This document shows positions 17,140-26,334 of a stretch of DNA of 64,000 bases, one piece after another. A program made the translations under genes and the position numbers. Position 1 is the first letter of the stretch. Each line of letters begins with the position of its first letter. The DNA comes from Gaiellales bacterium (lineage in GTDB: Bacteria; Actinomycetota; Thermoleophilia; Gaiellales; JAICJC01). The notes under the pieces were generated by a model. It saw only the letters and a list, made by a program, of their open reading frames with translations. It searched no databases and was not told the origin of the DNA. The stretch spans positions 142,352 to 206,351 of the forward strand of contig DASWRM010000037.1 in assembly GCA_036403155.1 (NCBI GenBank). Direction: 5' to 3'.

Positions 17140-17903
17140 GGTTCGACGCCAGCCGCGTCTGGATCACCGGGGCGTCGAGCGGGATCGGAGAGGCGCTGGC
17201 ACGCGAGCTTGCGGGCCGCGGTGCGCGCGTCGCGGTCACCGCGCGCCGGGCCGACCGGCTCGAGCAGCTGGCCGCCGGCCGGGGCATCGTCCCGGTGCCG
17301 GCGGACGTCAGCGACCGCGAGATGGTGCTCGCGGCCGAGGAGACCGTGCGGAGCGAACTGGGCGGGCTGGACATGGCGATCCTGAACGCCGGCACCTTCG
17401 GGCAGATGGACGTGACCGCATGGGACACGGCGGCCTACCGCCGGCACGTCGACGTCAACCTGATGGGGCTCGTCCACGGGGTGGAGGCCGTGCTGCCCGC
17501 GATGCGGCGCGCGCGGGCCGGTCGCATCGTCGGCATCGCAAGCGTCGCCGGCTACCGCGGGTTCCCGTCATCCCAGGCGTACGGGTCCACGAAGGCGGCC
17601 GAGATCAACCTGCTCGAGTCGCTGCGGATCGATCTGCTGCCGCTCGGCGTGCGGGTATCGACTGTCTGCCCGGGATTCGTGCGAACCGACCTGACGGCGC
17701 TGAACACCTTCCGCATGCCGTGGCTGCTGGAGCCCGAGGACGCCGCGCGACGCATCGCCGACGGGCTCGAGAAGGACAAGGCCGAGATCGTGTTCCCGAT
17801 GCCGATGATGCTCGCCATGAAGGCGGTCCGGCTGGTGCCGGTGCGGCCATGGACGGCGATGATGTCGCGCCGCGCGCGCACCCGGCACCTCCGCCGCTCG
17901 TGA
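17136..17903 (+). CDS. Short-chain dehydrogenase/reductase
   Basis: Classical SDR of 255 residues. It shows the cofactor loop TGASSGIGEALA near residue 10, the NAG motif in ILNAGTFG, the catalytic serine in GIASVAGYRG and YGSTK for the tyrosine-lysine pair near residue 152. The last 35 residues are basic and hydrophobic (MPMMLAMKAVRLVPVRPW), suggesting membrane contact. It is the last gene of the six-gene overlapping unit, so it probably acts on a lipid intermediate. The convergent gene on the other strand starts its coding end 23 bases away. Confidence 0.88.
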   Translation: MRFDASRVWITGASSGIGEALARELAGRGARVAVTARRADRLEQLAAGRGIVPVPADVSDREMVLAAEETVRSELGGLDMAILNAGTFGQMDVTAWDTAAYRRHVDVNLMGLVHGVEAVLPAMRRARAGRIVGIASVAGYRGFPSSQAYGSTKAAEINLLESLRIDLLPLGVRVSTVCPGFVRTDLTALNTFRMPWLLEPEDAARRIADGLEKDKAEIVFPMPMMLAMKAVRLVPVRPWTAMMSRRARTRHLRRS

Positions 17904-17926
17904 CAACAGCCGCAGTCGAGGCGCTG

Positions 17927-18214
17927 CTACGCGCCCAGGCCCTCGGAGCGGTCGACCCGCTCCTGCGCGCCGATCACGATCTTCGCGATCTGCCCAAGCT
18001 CGTTCCCGCGCTGAACGACCGAGGGGACGACGAAGTGCAGCTCGCAGCCGTCACCCTCGCGGACGACGGTGACGGCGACCTGCTCGTCGCGTGACTCGAA
18101 CGGCAGGTAACGCCAGCCGGGAGCGCCGGTGATCTCGATCGTCCCGTCGTCATCCGGGATGGCAGCTTCGGTCATGCGGACGTGGTACCCGGCGCGCCGC
18201 AGGTCCAGTCTCAC
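17927..18214 (-). CDS. Hypothetical small protein
   Basis: Not recognised. The frame encodes 95 residues from GTG 18214 or 82 residues from ATG 18175, the latter giving MTEAAIPDDDGTIEITGAPGW. The sequence is acidic at the start, then alternates hydrophobic and charged residues (EQVAVTVVREGDGCELHFVVPSVV) in a way that suggests a small beta-rich domain. There is no signal peptide or membrane segment. It converges with the SDR gene and diverges from the NHL-repeat gene. Codon use looks like that of its neighbours, so it is probably a real gene. Confidence 0.5.
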   Translation of the reverse strand: MRLDLRRAGYHVRMTEAAIPDDDGTIEITGAPGWRYLPFESRDEQVAVTVVREGDGCELHFVVPSVVQRGNELGQIAKIVIGAQERVDRSEGLGA

Positions 18215-18223
18215 CTGCGCGAC

Positions 18224-18252
18224 TTGACATCTTCACCCGGTGGTTCCATGCT
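18224..18252 (+). promoter_or_regulatory. Promoter of the NHL-repeat gene
   Basis: A perfect TTGACA at 18224-18229 is followed after 17 bases by CATGCT at 18247-18252. Transcription would start near 18259, leaving a leader of about 44 bases with AGGAGG at 18288-18293 before the GTG at 18303. This gene therefore uses a normal ribosome binding site, unlike many neighbours. Confidence 0.65.
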
Positions 18253-18302
18253 TGCCGGGTTCTCCAGGCAGGGGAACCAGTGACCACAGGAGGGGGTGGG
18301 CA

Positions 18303-20294
18303 GTGCTCCGATCGAACCTCAGCCGCCACGGACGGCGGCTGCGTGCCGTCATCGCCGTGACTGCGCTGGCCGTCGCGGCCGGCATCGCGCCGTCCGGCGC
18401 GTCCGCAGCAACGCTCGTCAAGACCATCGGCTTCCCCGGCCCGGCGGGGCTCTATGCCTACGGCATGGACTGGGACCAGTCCGACAACACGATCCTCGTC
18501 GCCGACTACTGGAACTACCGCGTCAAGCGCTACACGACCTCCGGGGCCTATATCGGAACCGTCTCGAAGCCCGATCCGCTGGGTTCGGGCAGCGGCATCG
18601 GCGCACCGTACGACGTCGAGGCCGACATGATCGGCAACCCGTCGGCCGCCCCGCTGTGGGTCGCCGACCAGGGCAACTCGCGCATCGTCGAGTTCACGCA
18701 CACCGGCACCTTCATCCGCAGCATCGGCCGCAACGGGCACGGGACGGGCGGGCACGCCTATCCGGTCGGGTGCGGAAACGGCGCGATGACGATCCCCACC
18801 CACATCTTCGCCGATCCGGTGTCCGGACAGCTCTACGTCTCGGATCCGCGGTGCCGGCAGGTCTACATCTTCAACCACACCACCGGCGCGTACGTCGGCC
18901 ACTTCAACTGGCCGGGCGGCTTCCAGCCGATCCCGCGCGGGATCGCCGGCGACGGCAGCGGCATCTACGTGGTCGAGCACAACACCCGGTCGATCTACGT
19001 CTTCAACCGCGCCGGCCAGTACGTCAAGAAGCTGGCGAGCAACAGCGACATGAACGATCCTCGCGGCCTCGACCTGGGCGGCGGCAACGTCTTCGTCGTG
19101 TCCGCCATCAAGAACAAGGTCTTCCAGTACAACGAATCCACCGGGGCGCTCGTGCGCTCGTGGTCGCACACCGGCGGCGGCACCAGCGGCCCGTCGTTCG
19201 ACTCCATCCGCTTCCCGGCCGTTGACGGCAGCGGCAACGTCTACGTGGGCGACACCTGGGGATGCCCGGCCTACAACGGCCCATCCTGCAGCGGCGCGGA
19301 TCCCGGCTACCGGGTCTACAAGTACTCGCCGTCGGGAGCGCCGATCGCCCTGACCGGCGGCAGCTGCACCTGGTCGCTCCAGGGCGCCTGCAGCATGGGG
19401 TCGACGCAGCCGCCTCCGATGGGCGGGTTCAACCAGCAGAACGGCGTCGGGATCAACCCGGCCGACAACTCGCTGTTCGTGGTGGACACGTTCGAGCAGC
19501 GGGTGCAGAAGTTCGACACCGCGAGCACGTGCACCAGCGCGAGCAGCTGCCCGGCGTGGATCCTGCAGTTCGCCGGCCGCGCCGGTGCGGGCGTCCAGTC
19601 CGAGGGCGTCGGCTACCCGCGGGCGCTGGTCTTCGGGAGCGACGGGCGCGTCTGGATCGGCGACAACAACAACGACGTCCAGGCGTGGACGCCGGGCGGC
19701 GGCAGCACGGCCTCGCCGGCGACGTTCGTCCACCGCTTCGGCTCGCAGGGCACATCGCCCGGGCAGTTCAAGGGCGGCGTGCAGGGGCTGACGGTCACGG
19801 CCGGCCGCATCTACGCGACGGACTACGCCGGCTGCCGGTTGCAGGTGTTCGACGAGAACACGCTGCTGCACGTGTCGAGCGGCACGTCGGCGCTCGAGGC
19901 AATCGTCGGCGATACGGGCTGCAGCACGATGCACGGGCCGCGCGGCGTCGCCGTCGACCCGGCGAACCCATCGGTCGCCTACGTGACCGACGGTGCCCGC
20001 CTGCTCCGGTGGAACCTGAACCTGGGAACCCCCGGGCATCCCGGCGGCGGCACGATGACCTCGATCACGTCCTGCGGTCTGGCGCAGGCCTGGGGCGTGA
20101 CGTTCCACAACGGCGCGTACTACATCGGCGACGTCGGTCACAAGCGGATCATGAAGTACGTGCCGGGAGGCGCGTGCACCGCGGTCGTCACCGGCCTGCC
20201 GCAGGGCTCCAACTTCGTCGCCTTCGACACGGCGGGGCGCATGTACGCGAGCGACAACAGCAAGCGCATCCTGGTCTACTCCGGGGTGGGCTGA
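18303..20294 (+). CDS. Secreted NHL-repeat beta-propeller protein
   Basis: Protein of 663 residues. Residues 1-37 form a signal peptide with a basic start, a hydrophobic core ([15 protein letters not shown]) and an ASA-A cleavage site. The rest is built of repeats of the kind YVSDxxxRQVYIFNxxTG, the NHL/six-bladed propeller pattern, probably two propellers. Several cysteine pairs (for example [25 protein letters not shown]) suggest disulfides outside the cell. The GTG at 18303 is set by AGGAGG nine bases upstream; the frame from 18240 would lack a signal peptide start. The ligand is unknown, and no partner gene is adjacent. Confidence 0.85.
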   Translation: MLRSNLSRHGRRLRAVIAVTALAVAAGIAPSGASAATLVKTIGFPGPAGLYAYGMDWDQSDNTILVADYWNYRVKRYTTSGAYIGTVSKPDPLGSGSGIGAPYDVEADMIGNPSAAPLWVADQGNSRIVEFTHTGTFIRSIGRNGHGTGGHAYPVGCGNGAMTIPTHIFADPVSGQLYVSDPRCRQVYIFNHTTGAYVGHFNWPGGFQPIPRGIAGDGSGIYVVEHNTRSIYVFNRAGQYVKKLASNSDMNDPRGLDLGGGNVFVVSAIKNKVFQYNESTGALVRSWSHTGGGTSGPSFDSIRFPAVDGSGNVYVGDTWGCPAYNGPSCSGADPGYRVYKYSPSGAPIALTGGSCTWSLQGACSMGSTQPPPMGGFNQQNGVGINPADNSLFVVDTFEQRVQKFDTASTCTSASSCPAWILQFAGRAGAGVQSEGVGYPRALVFGSDGRVWIGDNNNDVQAWTPGGGSTASPATFVHRFGSQGTSPGQFKGGVQGLTVTAGRIYATDYAGCRLQVFDENTLLHVSSGTSALEAIVGDTGCSTMHGPRGVAVDPANPSVAYVTDGARLLRWNLNLGTPGHPGGGTMTSITSCGLAQAWGVTFHNGAYYIGDVGHKRIMKYVPGGACTAVVTGLPQGSNFVAFDTAGRMYASDNSKRILVYSGVG

Positions 20295-20305
20295 GTCCGG
20301 CTTCG

Positions 20306-20334
20306 GGGGGCGGGGCCGTCCCGGCTCCGCCCCC
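20306..20334 (+). terminator. Strong GC hairpin after the NHL gene
   Basis: GGGGGCGGGGCC (20306-20317) pairs with GGCTCCGCCCCC (20323-20334) with one G-T pair around a five-base loop. It lies 12 bases after the NHL stop and 17 bases before the leuC -10 box. No T-run follows, so it would be a non-canonical terminator or insulator. Confidence 0.5.
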
Positions 20335-20350
20335 GCCGGTGCGCGTTCCG

Positions 20351-20356
20351 TACACT
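20351..20356 (+). promoter_or_regulatory. -10 box for leaderless leuC
   Basis: TACACT six bases before the leuC ATG at 20363. No -35 match is seen. There is no room for a ribosome binding site, so leuC would be translated from a leaderless transcript. Confidence 0.5.
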
Positions 20357-20362
20357 TCGGCC

Positions 20363-21712
20363 ATGCCGCGCACCCTGTTCGAGAAGGTCTGGGACGACCA
20401 CCTGATCGGTGACGATCTGCTGTTCGTCGACCTGCATCTGGTGCACGAGGTGACCAGTCCGCAGGCGTTCGAGGCGTTGCGGCTCGCCGGGCGGCCGGTG
20501 CGCCGGCCGGACCGCACGCTGGCGACGGCCGACCACAACGTCCCCACCGGCCCCGGACGCGCGGACGAGCTGTCCCAGGCACAGCTCGAGGCGCTGCGGC
20601 GAAACTGCGAGGAGTTCGGCGTGCGGTTCTACCCCTTGGGTCACCGCCGCCAGGGCATCGTGCACGTGATCGGGCCCGAGCTGGGCGTCACCCAGCCCGG
20701 CATGACGATCGTGTGCGGGGACTCCCACACCTCGACCCACGGCGCATTCGGCGCGCTGGCGTTCGGTATCGGCACGAGCGAGGTCGAGCACGTCCTGGCC
20801 ACCCAGACCGTGGCCCAGACCCGGCCGCGGACGATGCTGGTCTCCTACTCCGGCGAGCTCGGCCTCGGCTGCACGGCGAAGGACATGATCCTCGGCACGA
20901 TCGGCCAGATCGGCACGGACGGGGCAACCGGCCACGTGATCGAATACGCCGGCGACGCGATCCGGGGGCTCTCGATGGAGGGCCGCATGACGATCGCGAA
21001 CATGTCGATCGAGGCGGGCGCGCGTGCGGGGATGATCGCGCCCGACGACACGACGTTCGCCTACATGGAGGGCCGACCCGGCCTGCCGTCCGACGTCGAC
21101 GCCGCGGTCGACCGGTGGCGAGAGCTGGTGACCGACCCGGGCGCCTCGTTCGACCGCCTCGTCGAGGTCGACGTGCCGTCGCTCGCCCCCCAGGTCTCGT
21201 GGGGGACGAATCCCGGGCAGGTCGCGCCGATCACCGGCGCCGTGCCCGCTCCCGCCGACGAGTCCGACGAGCGGGCGCTGGCCTACATGGACCTGCGGCC
21301 GGGCACGCCGCTGTCGGAGATCGCGATCGACCGGGTGTTCCTGGGATCGTGCACCAACGCCCGGATCGAGGATCTGCGCGCGGCCGCCGAGGTGGTCCGC
21401 GGCCGGAAGGTCGCATCGTCGGTGCGCGCCATGGTCGTCCCGGGATCGGTTGGAGTTAAAGCTCAAGCTGAGCGTGAGGGTCTGGACGAGATCTTCAAGG
21501 CGGCGGGCTTCGACTGGCGGGGGGCCGGATGCTCGATGTGCCTGGGGATGAACCCCGACGTGCTTGCGCCCGGCGAGCGCTGCGCGTCCACGTCCAACCG
21601 CAACTTCGAGGGCCGGCAGGGCAAGGGCGGCCGGACGCACCTGCTCTCCCCCGTGATGGCGGCGGCAGCTGCCGTGACAGGACGGCTGACCGACGTGCGG
21701 GAACTGGCGTGA
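20363..21712 (+). CDS. leuC: 3-isopropylmalate dehydratase, large subunit
   Basis: Aconitase-type enzyme that converts 2- to 3-isopropylmalate with LeuD. The protein is 449 residues. Iron-sulfur ligands are visible in [11 protein letters not shown] and in [13 protein letters not shown], and the [18 protein letters not shown] block near the C-terminus is the family signature. ATADHNVPT and [27 protein letters not shown] are also canonical. The frame extends far upstream through the NHL gene but only as a shadow; the ATG at 20363 gives the usual N-terminus. The stop overlaps leuD by GTGA. leuCD is separated from leuAB by 9 kb. Confidence 0.95.
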   Translation: MPRTLFEKVWDDHLIGDDLLFVDLHLVHEVTSPQAFEALRLAGRPVRRPDRTLATADHNVPTGPGRADELSQAQLEALRRNCEEFGVRFYPLGHRRQGIVHVIGPELGVTQPGMTIVCGDSHTSTHGAFGALAFGIGTSEVEHVLATQTVAQTRPRTMLVSYSGELGLGCTAKDMILGTIGQIGTDGATGHVIEYAGDAIRGLSMEGRMTIANMSIEAGARAGMIAPDDTTFAYMEGRPGLPSDVDAAVDRWRELVTDPGASFDRLVEVDVPSLAPQVSWGTNPGQVAPITGAVPAPADESDERALAYMDLRPGTPLSEIAIDRVFLGSCTNARIEDLRAAAEVVRGRKVASSVRAMVVPGSVGVKAQAEREGLDEIFKAAGFDWRGAGCSMCLGMNPDVLAPGERCASTSNRNFEGRQGKGGRTHLLSPVMAAAAAVTGRLTDVRELA

Positions 21713-22293
21713 AGCCCGTCACCGTGATCGAGGGCAGCGTGGCGGCGCTGGACCGCGCCAACGTCGACACCGACCAGATCGTGCCCAAGCAGTTCCTGAA
21801 GCGGATCGAGCGCAGCGGGTTCGGCGAGTTCCTGTTCTGGGATTGGTTCCGCGAGCCCGGCTTCCCGCTGAACCGGATCGAGTTCCACGGGGCGCCGATC
21901 CTGGCCGCCGGGCGGAACTTCGGATCGGGCAGCTCCCGTGAGCACGCGGCGTGGGCGCTCCAGGACTACGGCTACGAGGCGGTCGTGGCCCCCAGCTTCT
22001 CGGACATCTTCCGCTCGAACTGCACCAAGATCGGGCTGCTGCCGGTGGAGCTCCCGGAGGAGGACGTGCGCGAGCTGATCGACCACGCGCCGCACCCGGC
22101 GCGGATCGACCTGGAACAGCAGACGGTGACGCTTCCCTCCGGGCGGGTGTCGCGGTTCGAGATCGACCCGCACGTCAAGGAACGGCTCCTGAACGGCTGG
22201 GACGAGATCGCGCTGACCGAGAACCGGATGGCCGAGATCGAGGAGTACGAGGCCACCCGCGAGCGCGAGGGGCCAAACGCGCTGACGATCTGA
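21709..22293 (+). CDS. leuD: 3-isopropylmalate dehydratase, small subunit
   Basis: Swivel subunit of the LeuCD isomerase, 194 residues. It shows [12 protein letters not shown] near residue 20, the [17 protein letters not shown] loop and [18 protein letters not shown], all in family order. The GTG at 21709 overlaps the leuC stop (GTGA), giving coupled translation of the two subunits. The C-terminus reaches [15 protein letters not shown] without extra domains. Confidence 0.95.
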   Translation: MKPVTVIEGSVAALDRANVDTDQIVPKQFLKRIERSGFGEFLFWDWFREPGFPLNRIEFHGAPILAAGRNFGSGSSREHAAWALQDYGYEAVVAPSFSDIFRSNCTKIGLLPVELPEEDVRELIDHAPHPARIDLEQQTVTLPSGRVSRFEIDPHVKERLLNGWDEIALTENRMAEIEEYEATREREGPNALTI

Positions 22294-22331
22294 GTCCGTC
22301 GGTTGGCGCGTCTCGCGGCCGCGCCCGCCAG

Positions 22332-22337
22332 TAAGAT
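22332..22337 (+). promoter_or_regulatory. -10 box for leaderless pntAA
   Basis: TAAGAT seven bases before the ATG at 22345. It supports that start over the longer frame from 22303 and separates the transhydrogenase operon from leuCD. Confidence 0.45.
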
Positions 22338-22344
22338 CGCGCGA

Positions 22345-23475
22345 ATGCGAGTCGGGGTACCCTCGGAGCACGGTGCCGTCGAGCGTCGGGTGGCACTGAC
22401 GCCGGACGCTGTCGGACGGCTGCTCGGCCTCGGCGTCGAGGTCGTCGTCCAGTCCGGCGCCGGCGATGCCGCCGCCCTTCCGGACGCCGACTACGAGACG
22501 GCCGGCGCGCGGATCGTGCCGGACGGCCGGACGCTGCTTGCCGAAGCGGACATGGTGGTCATGGTGACGCGCCCCCGTGACGAGGAGGTCTCGGCGTTCC
22601 GGCACGGCAGCGGCGTGGTCGGGATGCTGCAGCCGCTGATCAACCGCGAGCTGGTCGATGCGCTCGCCGCCGGCTCGATCACGGCGTTCAGCCTGGACGC
22701 CATACCGCGCATCACCCGGTCGCAGTCAATGGATGCGCTGTCGTCCCAGGCAACGGTGGCGGGCTACAAGGCGGTGCTGATCGCGGCGGGCCACCTTCCC
22801 AAGTTCTTCCCCATGCTGATGACCGCCGCCGGAACCGTCGCGCCGGCGAAGGTGTTCGTGCTCGGGGCCGGCGTGGCCGGGCTGCAGGCGATCGCCACCG
22901 CCCGCCGGCTGGGCGCCGTCGTCTCGGCATTCGACACGCGCCCGGTCGTCCGCGAGCAGGTGAACAGCCTCGGGGCCGCATTCGTCGAGCTGGAGCTGGA
23001 CGTCGAGGAGGGCGAGGACGCACGCGGGTACGCCCGCGAGCTCACCGAGGCGCAGTACGCGCAGCAGCAGGAGCTGGTCGCGCGCACGGTGTCGGACTCC
23101 GACGTCGTCATCACCACGGCGCTGATCCCGGGCCGGCCCGCGCCGCGCCTGGTGACGGCGGCCGGGGTCGCATCGATGCGGCCCGGCTCGGTGATCGTCG
23201 ACCTGGCGGCCGAGACGGGCGGCAACTGCGAGCTGACCGAGCCCGGCGAGGTGGTCGTGCGCGACGGCGTGACGATCGTCGGCACGCTGAACGTGCCGTC
23301 GACGATGCCGCTGCATGCGAGCCAGATGTACGCCCGCAACATCACCAACCTGCTGACGCTGATCGTGCAGGACGGCGAGCTGCACCTGGACTTCGAGGAC
23401 GAGATCGTCGCCGACGCCTGCATCACCCACGACGGCGCCGTGGTGTCGAAGCTGCTTCAGGGGGCGACGGCATGA
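22345..23475 (+). CDS. pntAA: NAD(P) transhydrogenase, alpha subunit part 1
   Basis: NAD(H)-binding domain I of the proton-pumping transhydrogenase, 376 residues. It has the family N-terminus MRVGVPSEHGAVERRVALTP, the central DALSSQATVAGYKAVL with the conserved glutamine, and the NAD loop VLGAGVAGLQAIATARRLGAVVSAFD. The enzyme is in the three-gene arrangement (soluble alpha1, membrane alpha2, beta) common in many bacteria. The stop and the next ATG overlap as ATGA. The complex links the NADH and NADPH pools, useful next to the NADPH-demanding branched-chain pathway. Confidence 0.93.
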   Translation: MRVGVPSEHGAVERRVALTPDAVGRLLGLGVEVVVQSGAGDAAALPDADYETAGARIVPDGRTLLAEADMVVMVTRPRDEEVSAFRHGSGVVGMLQPLINRELVDALAAGSITAFSLDAIPRITRSQSMDALSSQATVAGYKAVLIAAGHLPKFFPMLMTAAGTVAPAKVFVLGAGVAGLQAIATARRLGAVVSAFDTRPVVREQVNSLGAAFVELELDVEEGEDARGYARELTEAQYAQQQELVARTVSDSDVVITTALIPGRPAPRLVTAAGVASMRPGSVIVDLAAETGGNCELTEPGEVVVRDGVTIVGTLNVPSTMPLHASQMYARNITNLLTLIVQDGELHLDFEDEIVADACITHDGAVVSKLLQGATA

Positions 23476-23777
23476 CCCACGAGCTGGTGCTGCAGATCAC
23501 GGTGTTCGTGCTGGCCGCGCTCGTCGGCTTCGAGGTGATCTCGAAGGTGCCGACGACGCTGCACACGCCGCTCATGTCGGGCACCAACGCCATCCATGGC
23601 ATCGTCATCGTCGGGGCGATCCTGGTGGTCGGGCGGACAGACTCGCTGCTGGTCGAGGTGCTCGGGACGATCGCCATCGCGTTCGGCGCGATCAACGTCG
23701 CCGGCGGCTTCCTGGTCACCGACCGGATGCTGAACATGTTCAAGCAGAAGCCGGGAGAGCAGAAGCGCGATGCATGA
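23472..23777 (+). CDS. pntAB: NAD(P) transhydrogenase, alpha subunit part 2
   Basis: Small membrane subunit of 101 residues with three transmembrane segments: FVLAALVGFEVIS, GIVIVGAILVVG and LLVEVLGTIAIAFGAINVAGGFLV. The HTPLMSGTNAIHGIV loop is characteristic of the proton channel part of the family. It overlaps pntAA by four bases and pntB by eight, so all three subunits are made from one message. The basic C-terminal tail (FKQKPGEQKRDA) is short and cytoplasmic. Confidence 0.92.
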   Translation: MTHELVLQITVFVLAALVGFEVISKVPTTLHTPLMSGTNAIHGIVIVGAILVVGRTDSLLVEVLGTIAIAFGAINVAGGFLVTDRMLNMFKQKPGEQKRDA

Positions 23778-25164
23778 GCGGGAGGCGTTCGACCTCGCGT
23801 ACCTCGCGTGCGCGGCGCTCTTCGTCTACGGCCTGAAGCAGCTGGGGTCGCCGCGCACGGCGGTGCGCGGGAACCAGCTCGCGGCGGCGGCCATGGTGAT
23901 CGTGATCGCCGTGACGCTGTGGGACTCCGGAAGCCACAACCTGCTCTGGATCATCGCCGGCATGGTGATCGGCGGAGCAGTCGGGGCCTACTCGGCGCAG
24001 GCGGTGAAGATGACCGCGATGCCGCAGATGGTGGCGCTGTTCAACGGCGTCGGCGGCGGCGCGGCCGCGCTGATCGCGTTCAACGAGTTCCACATGGCGA
24101 CCGCGGGCGGCGGCAGCCTGCCGAACGACCAGGTCACCTCGACGCTGTTCTCGGCGATCGTCGGCTCACTCAGCTTCGCCGGCTCGATGGTCGCGTTCGG
24201 CAAGCTGCAGGAGGTGATCACGGGCAGCCCCGTGACCCTGCCGGCGCAGAAGCTCGTGAACGCGGCCATCTTCATCGTCATCCTGGCACTGGCCGTCTCG
24301 CAGTACGTCGGCACGCAGCGGGAGGGCGTGGTGGCGATCGCCATGGTGCTGGCACTGGTGCTCGGTGTGATCATGGTGATGGCGATCGGCGGCGCCGACA
24401 TGCCGGTGGTGATCTCGCTGCTGAACTCGTTCACCGGCCTCGCCGCCGCGGCCACCGGCTTCGCGCTCCACAACAACGCCCTGATCATCGCGGGGACGCT
24501 GGTGGGCGCGTCGGGCACGCTGCTCACGCAGATGATGGGCAAGGCGATGAACCGGTCGATCGCGAACGTCGTGTTCGGCGCGTTCGGCACGGGCGGCGGA
24601 GGGGCCGCGGCAGCGGAGGGGCCGGCGGGCGGCCAGGTGCGCGCGACGACCGCGGACGACGTCGCGGTGATGCTCGCCTACGCGCGGCGCGTCGTCATCG
24701 TCCCGGGCTATGGCCTGGCGGTGGCGCAGGCGCAGCACACGATCCGCGAGCTGGCCGACCAGCTCGAGCAGCGAGGCGTCGACGTCCGCTATGCGATCCA
24801 CCCCGTCGCCGGACGGATGCCGGGTCACATGAACGTGCTGCTGGCCGAGGCGGATGTGCCGTACACCCAGCTGTACGAGATGGACGACATCAACGACGAG
24901 TTCCCGCGAACCGACGTCTCGCTGGTGATCGGCGCAAACGACGTGGTCAACCCCGCCGCGAAGAACACGCCCGGCAGCCCGATCTACGGCATGCCGGTGC
25001 TGAACGTGGATCAGTCCTCGGCCGTGGTCGTGCTGAAGCGGAGCATGAACACGGGATTTGCGGGGATCGAGAACGAGTTGTTCTACGACGCGAAGACGAC
25101 GATGCTGTTCGGCGACGCGAAGCAGTCGATCATGGGGCTGATCGGCGCCGTCAAGGCCGTCTGA
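23770..25164 (+). CDS. pntB: NAD(P) transhydrogenase, beta subunit
   Basis: Subunit of 464 residues: about nine membrane segments up to residue 265, then the NADP(H)-binding domain III. Domain III shows VIVPGYGLAVAQAQH, HPVAGRMPGHMNVLLAEADVPY and DVSLVIGANDVVNPAA, the conserved loops around NADP. The membrane part has the conserved SFTGLAAAATGFALHNN. Start ATG 23770 overlaps pntAB. The convergent M20 peptidase gene ends 99 bp downstream. Confidence 0.94.
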   Translation: MHEREAFDLAYLACAALFVYGLKQLGSPRTAVRGNQLAAAAMVIVIAVTLWDSGSHNLLWIIAGMVIGGAVGAYSAQAVKMTAMPQMVALFNGVGGGAAALIAFNEFHMATAGGGSLPNDQVTSTLFSAIVGSLSFAGSMVAFGKLQEVITGSPVTLPAQKLVNAAIFIVILALAVSQYVGTQREGVVAIAMVLALVLGVIMVMAIGGADMPVVISLLNSFTGLAAAATGFALHNNALIIAGTLVGASGTLLTQMMGKAMNRSIANVVFGAFGTGGGGAAAAEGPAGGQVRATTADDVAVMLAYARRVVIVPGYGLAVAQAQHTIRELADQLEQRGVDVRYAIHPVAGRMPGHMNVLLAEADVPYTQLYEMDDINDEFPRTDVSLVIGANDVVNPAAKNTPGSPIYGMPVLNVDQSSAVVVLKRSMNTGFAGIENELFYDAKTTMLFGDAKQSIMGLIGAVKAV

Positions 25165-25181
25165 GCGGCCGGCCCGCGGAC

Positions 25182-25197
25182 GTCACAGACCCGTGAC
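25182..25197. terminator. Short GTCAC/GTGAC inverted repeat between convergent genes
   Basis: GTCAC (25182-25186) and GTGAC (25193-25197) are separated by agaccc, between pntB and the convergent M20 peptidase gene. The same gtcacag-acccgtgac layout occurs once per unit in the 153-bp tandem repeat near 39 kb. The rest of the 99-bp gap is GC-rich with no other clear signal. Confidence 0.35.
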
Positions 25198-25263
25198 ACT
25201 GCATCACGCGGACGCAACCACACGCCCGCCCGTCCCCACCCGCAGGGGTTGGGCGACGGCCGC

Positions 25264-26334
25264 TCACAGCCGGGCGAGCAGCGCCGCCAGGAGCGTGCTT
25301 CGCTCCTCGATCGACGTCAGCGACACCCGCTCGTCGGCCGCATGCGCACCGGCGCCGATCGGCCCCAGCCCGTCCAGCACGGGAGCGCCGATGGCAGCGG
25401 CGAAGTTCCCGTCCGAGCCGCCGCCTGACGCGTTCTCCTCGAGCCCCTGTCCGAGCTCGCGCGCGATTCCGATCGCCCGCTCCGCGAGCCTCGCGGACTC
25501 GGCGCTTCGGATCATCGGCGGCCGCGTCACCCCACCGCTCACCTCGAGCACCGCCCCCGGCAGCACGGGCCGCAGTCCCCGGATCGCCGCCTCCAGCGCC
25601 TGCTGCTCCGGCGCCGTCCAGGCACGGGCGTCGATCCGCGCCCACGCCTCGGCGGCCACCACGTTGTCCCCCGTACCGCCGCCCACCTGGCCGACGTTCA
25701 CGCGCACGCCGCGGTCAGGATCGACGAGCCGCGTCAGCGCCAGCGTCTGGTGGGCCAGCTCGACGACAGCCGAGATGCCGCCTCCCTGGTGTCCGGCATG
25801 CGCCGCCTGTCCACGCACGGCCAGCTGGTAGCGCGCCAACCCGGACCGCTGCGTCGTCATCGTCCCGTCGCGCACCGGCGGCTCGACGACGAGCACCGCG
25901 CGCGACCGGGCCGCGACCTCCTCGACCACCGGGCGGCCGCTCGGGCTGCCGATCTCCTCGTCCGCGGTCAGCAGCGCGGTCACCGGCCGCGTCAGCGGCG
26001 ATGCCCTCCGGATGCCCTCCAGCATCACCACGATTCCGCCCTTCATGTCGAGCGCCCCGGGGCCGTGCGCCAGGTCGCCGCGCACCGCAAATGGCATCCG
26101 CTGGAGCGTGCCGGCGGGCCAGACCGTGTCCATGTGCGCCGCCACGGCGATCGTCTCGCCGGGACTCTGCGGCCCGAACGTCGCCACCAGGTGCTCGCCC
26201 CGCTGCTCCACACGGCCGCCGAGCCCGGACAGCTCGGCCGCGAGGAACGACCGTACGTGTGCCATCCGTGTCTCGTCGCCCGTCGGGCTCTCCAGCTCCA
26301 CGAGGTGCCGCAGCATGTCGACCGGCTGCATCAT
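25264..26334 (-). CDS. M20 family metallopeptidase (carboxypeptidase G2-like)
   Basis: Zinc peptidase of 356 residues. The metal ligands lie in AAHMDTVWPAGT, GPGALDMKGG and TADEEIGSPS, and the dimerisation domain has the RGQAAHAG histidine. HMDTVWPAGT is typical of the CPG2/glutamate carboxypeptidase branch, which cleaves C-terminal glutamate or acyl groups from small amides. Residues ENASGGGSDGNFAAAIGAPVLDGLG near the C-terminus complete the catalytic site. ATG 26334 overlaps the helicase stop (ATGA); the longer frame to 26913 is a shadow of the helicase. It is cytoplasmic, with no signal peptide. Confidence 0.88.
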   Translation of the reverse strand: MMQPVDMLRHLVELESPTGDETRMAHVRSFLAAELSGLGGRVEQRGEHLVATFGPQSPGETIAVAAHMDTVWPAGTLQRMPFAVRGDLAHGPGALDMKGGIVVMLEGIRRASPLTRPVTALLTADEEIGSPSGRPVVEEVAARSRAVLVVEPPVRDGTMTTQRSGLARYQLAVRGQAAHAGHQGGGISAVVELAHQTLALTRLVDPDRGVRVNVGQVGGGTGDNVVAAEAWARIDARAWTAPEQQALEAAIRGLRPVLPGAVLEVSGGVTRPPMIRSAESARLAERAIGIARELGQGLEENASGGGSDGNFAAAIGAPVLDGLGPIGAGAHAADERVSLTSIEERSTLLAALLARL

